The position numbers and the translations under genes are program-made. From assembly GCA_038373885.1 (NCBI GenBank), contig JAWZYV010012530.1, positions 124,001-188,000 of the forward strand: 64,000 nt of DNA. The letters are read 5' to 3'. The DNA comes from Cheiracanthium punctorium (lineage: Eukaryota; Arthropoda; Arachnida; Araneae; Cheiracanthiidae). Of the stretch, positions 61,939 through 64,000 are shown one piece after another. The notes below the pieces were generated by a model, which had not been told where the DNA came from, did not search any database, and saw only the letters and a program-made list of their open reading frames with translations. How positions within the stretch are numbered: position 1 is the first letter of the stretch; every line of letters starts with the position of its first letter.

Positions 61939-64000
61939 GAATCAGTGTATCAAGAAAGGATTTTAAGTAACATCAAAACTATTCTAAAGGATAAATATTT
62001 TAGAAATAAAATTAATTTAATGGTCTGTAAAATTTTATGAACGATAAAATGATGTATATATGGTAAGAGTATATATTTAATTTAAGAATGTTTAACACTA
62101 CTTTAATTGGAAGCACACAAAGTTATTAATAAATTTATTTGATTATAGACAGAACTGAATGCTGCCTTCCAAAATAGTTGAGATCTTAATTTAAAAATCC
62201 CAATTAAAAGAAGTCCTGTTTTTTTTTATAAATTTATAAATTGGGTTATAGTTAACCCAATTTATAAATTTATTATAGACACTGGAAAATGCCGAGTAAT
62301 AAATTATCTTAGTTAGAGAATTTAACCTTTAGATGTTATGAATCACATAAAGTCTCAACCGTTATGAACAATAGCAACAGGAACAGCAACAACAACAAAA
62401 CATTCACATAAAAATTTTACTTAATAATTGTGATTGAAAATTTTCTAAATTACTTGTTTTAATATTTGGAAATCGATTAATGTAGTAATCATTATTTCTT
62501 TATGTTAGTTAAAAATTCTGCAAAATATCAAGAAATTATTGGAGGTGGTTTTTCTATCTACGTAAAAGCACTTCCTGAGCTACTTAACATCGCTATACAA
62601 AGTATAAGCTCGGTTATTAAAAGTGACAGTTACACATTACAACAGCCATAAATACTAAACCTCAATTAAAAATTACAAGTTAGATATTAAATTAAGTATT
62701 AAACTACTTAAAAAAATGAAAGTCGTGCGATCGCATACTGGCTTATTTTGTTAATGAGTTTGATTAAAAAATATAAAAAGAGTTATTGCTTATTCCATTT
62801 TCAGAATTAGATTAGATATTTAAGTCATAAAGAAGAAAAAAAATACTAGTAAAAAACGCTGGTGAATTTTTAAAACTATCCATGGCTTCGGTACAAAATG
62901 AAGAATAAATATTGAATACGAGGAAAAACATGAAAATCTGTTTAAAAATTTCCATTGTAATGTAAATAAAAAGGAAACTGCAATCCAGTCTGTCTTGAAA
63001 GTTTGCTGAAAAAAGGGTATCTTCATTATTTCAATTACATGCAAATTCACTAACTTTCCTGATAGCTAGTAATTATCCAGTTGTAACCTTCTACTTACAG
63101 CATTCTTCAAGCGTGAAAACAGAAGAAACCACAATAAACAATACATCTTTAGCAAACAAACCTCATGTCTCCTTCATCAGAAGACGCAATTAATTTTGTA
63201 GTATCTTGTCATAAATATTTACGTAATGAAACTAATTAGAACTTGTTCCTCATTTGCTTTAAAGACCTGCCTACGTAAACAGTCTCATCAATTAAATATA
63301 TCAATGTCAAAGCAAAAAAATAAAAATAAAAAAGGAAGCATTTAGTAAATAAAAAGCAGTTTTCTAAGCTTTTTTGATTGAATGCAACTACGAAAACTGT
63401 TGCTTGTAAACAAAGATCCAATCATTTCTAAAACCGGAAACCACCTTGAGGAGGACTTCTTTTTGAACGAAAAATTGCTAAGCAGACTCGTCTAATTACA
63501 CATCTTCGGCACCTGGAGAAGACCTTCTCTAAACGGCATTTTTCAATTCCTCTTCGTATTCATCCGGAGATAACGAAGGTCGACCACAAAAAGGATGAAG
63601 GACCTTGGAAACTGCTTCTTTTAATGCTCTCGAATTTTGATTCTTGTTCGCTGTCTCAGTTTGATGCGGCTATGAAGGGTTGGGCGTATTTCCTGAAGGT
63701 TGAGCCCCCTTTTTTCCCCGTTTCGTCAAATGAATAAGACTTTCCCCTCCTTACATTTGAGTATGACTTTCGAATACATTTCAGAGATTGACTAATTCTA
63801 ATTTTATGTAAATTCAGTGATGCCACTCGTGTTTTTGAAAAAGTTTTTGGGGGTATTTTTTAACATACATAAAAGCACTAGTAACCACTGAAGAAGAGAG
63901 TTACTCATTTTACAGAAAAAAAATTCGTAATATAAGAATTAAAAGCACTATTTTTCTGTATTGTAATAAGTCGATGTAACTGTATTTTTATTTTTTGATA

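Larger units (their letters stand above)
56217..64000. other. Upstream or first-intron DNA of the LOXL gene
   Basis: No SRCR front-half exon or signal peptide was found on the - strand. The region contains a piggyBac-like MITE (56442-56867), a SINE (58700-58932), a mariner-type terminus near 59175-59200 (ATAGGGTGGCTCAAAATA on the - strand), a T run (61897-61936) and GC-richer sequence near 59750-60100 and 61000-61500 that could be regulatory or hold a non-coding exon. The rest is AT-rich. Confidence 0.6.

Overview
The window looks like nuclear DNA of an arthropod. It is strongly AT-rich, its genes have short phase-matched exons and kilobase introns, and it is crowded with DNA transposon remnants (hAT, pogo/Tigger, piggyBac-like, mariner-like). 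A chelicerate, perhaps a spider, is my guess from the repeat style and the two-SRCR lysyl oxidase; this is inference, not proof. I see no bacterial operon, rRNA gene or CRISPR array.

Two protein genes can be supported, and they point tail to tail. On the + strand, positions 130-13145 hold the last six coding exons of a CCDC149-like coiled-coil protein; its 5' exons lie before the window. On the - strand, 56216 down to 28296 hold seven coding exons of a lysyl oxidase-like 2 (LOXL2-type) secreted copper amine oxidase: the second half of SRCR domain 1, a Pro/Ala-rich linker, SRCR domain 2, and a complete catalytic domain with the copper-binding histidines and both residues of the quinone cofactor. 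All GT-AG splice sites and reading phases agree from exon to exon in both genes. The signal peptide and first half of SRCR1 of the LOXL gene were not found between 56217 and 64000 and probably lie beyond the window.

Layout: 1-13145 CCDC149-like 3' half, with a long-TIR element, a fold-back repeat, a pogo MITE, two hAT MITEs and a decayed 1.7 kb hAT transposon in its introns; 13146-28295 intergenic DNA with a Tigger-type deletion derivative, tandem duplications, two GC-rich cassettes (18.85 and 23.4 kb) that end in matching inverted repeats, three hAT MITEs and an exonuclease-endonuclease-domain relic; 28296-56216 LOXL gene with introns loaded by a piggyBac-like MITE family (TTAA targets), a fold-back mariner-like MITE, a hAT MITE that carries a 26-bp minisatellite, and a 165-bp tandem satellite; 56217-64000 upstream or first-intron DNA with a tRNA-derived SINE.

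The two genes have no evident functional link. LOXL2-type enzymes oxidise peptidyl lysine in extracellular matrix proteins; CCDC149 is a coiled-coil protein of poorly known function. The most unusual material is in the repeats, several of which can be closed precisely by 8-bp, TA or TTAA target-site duplications.
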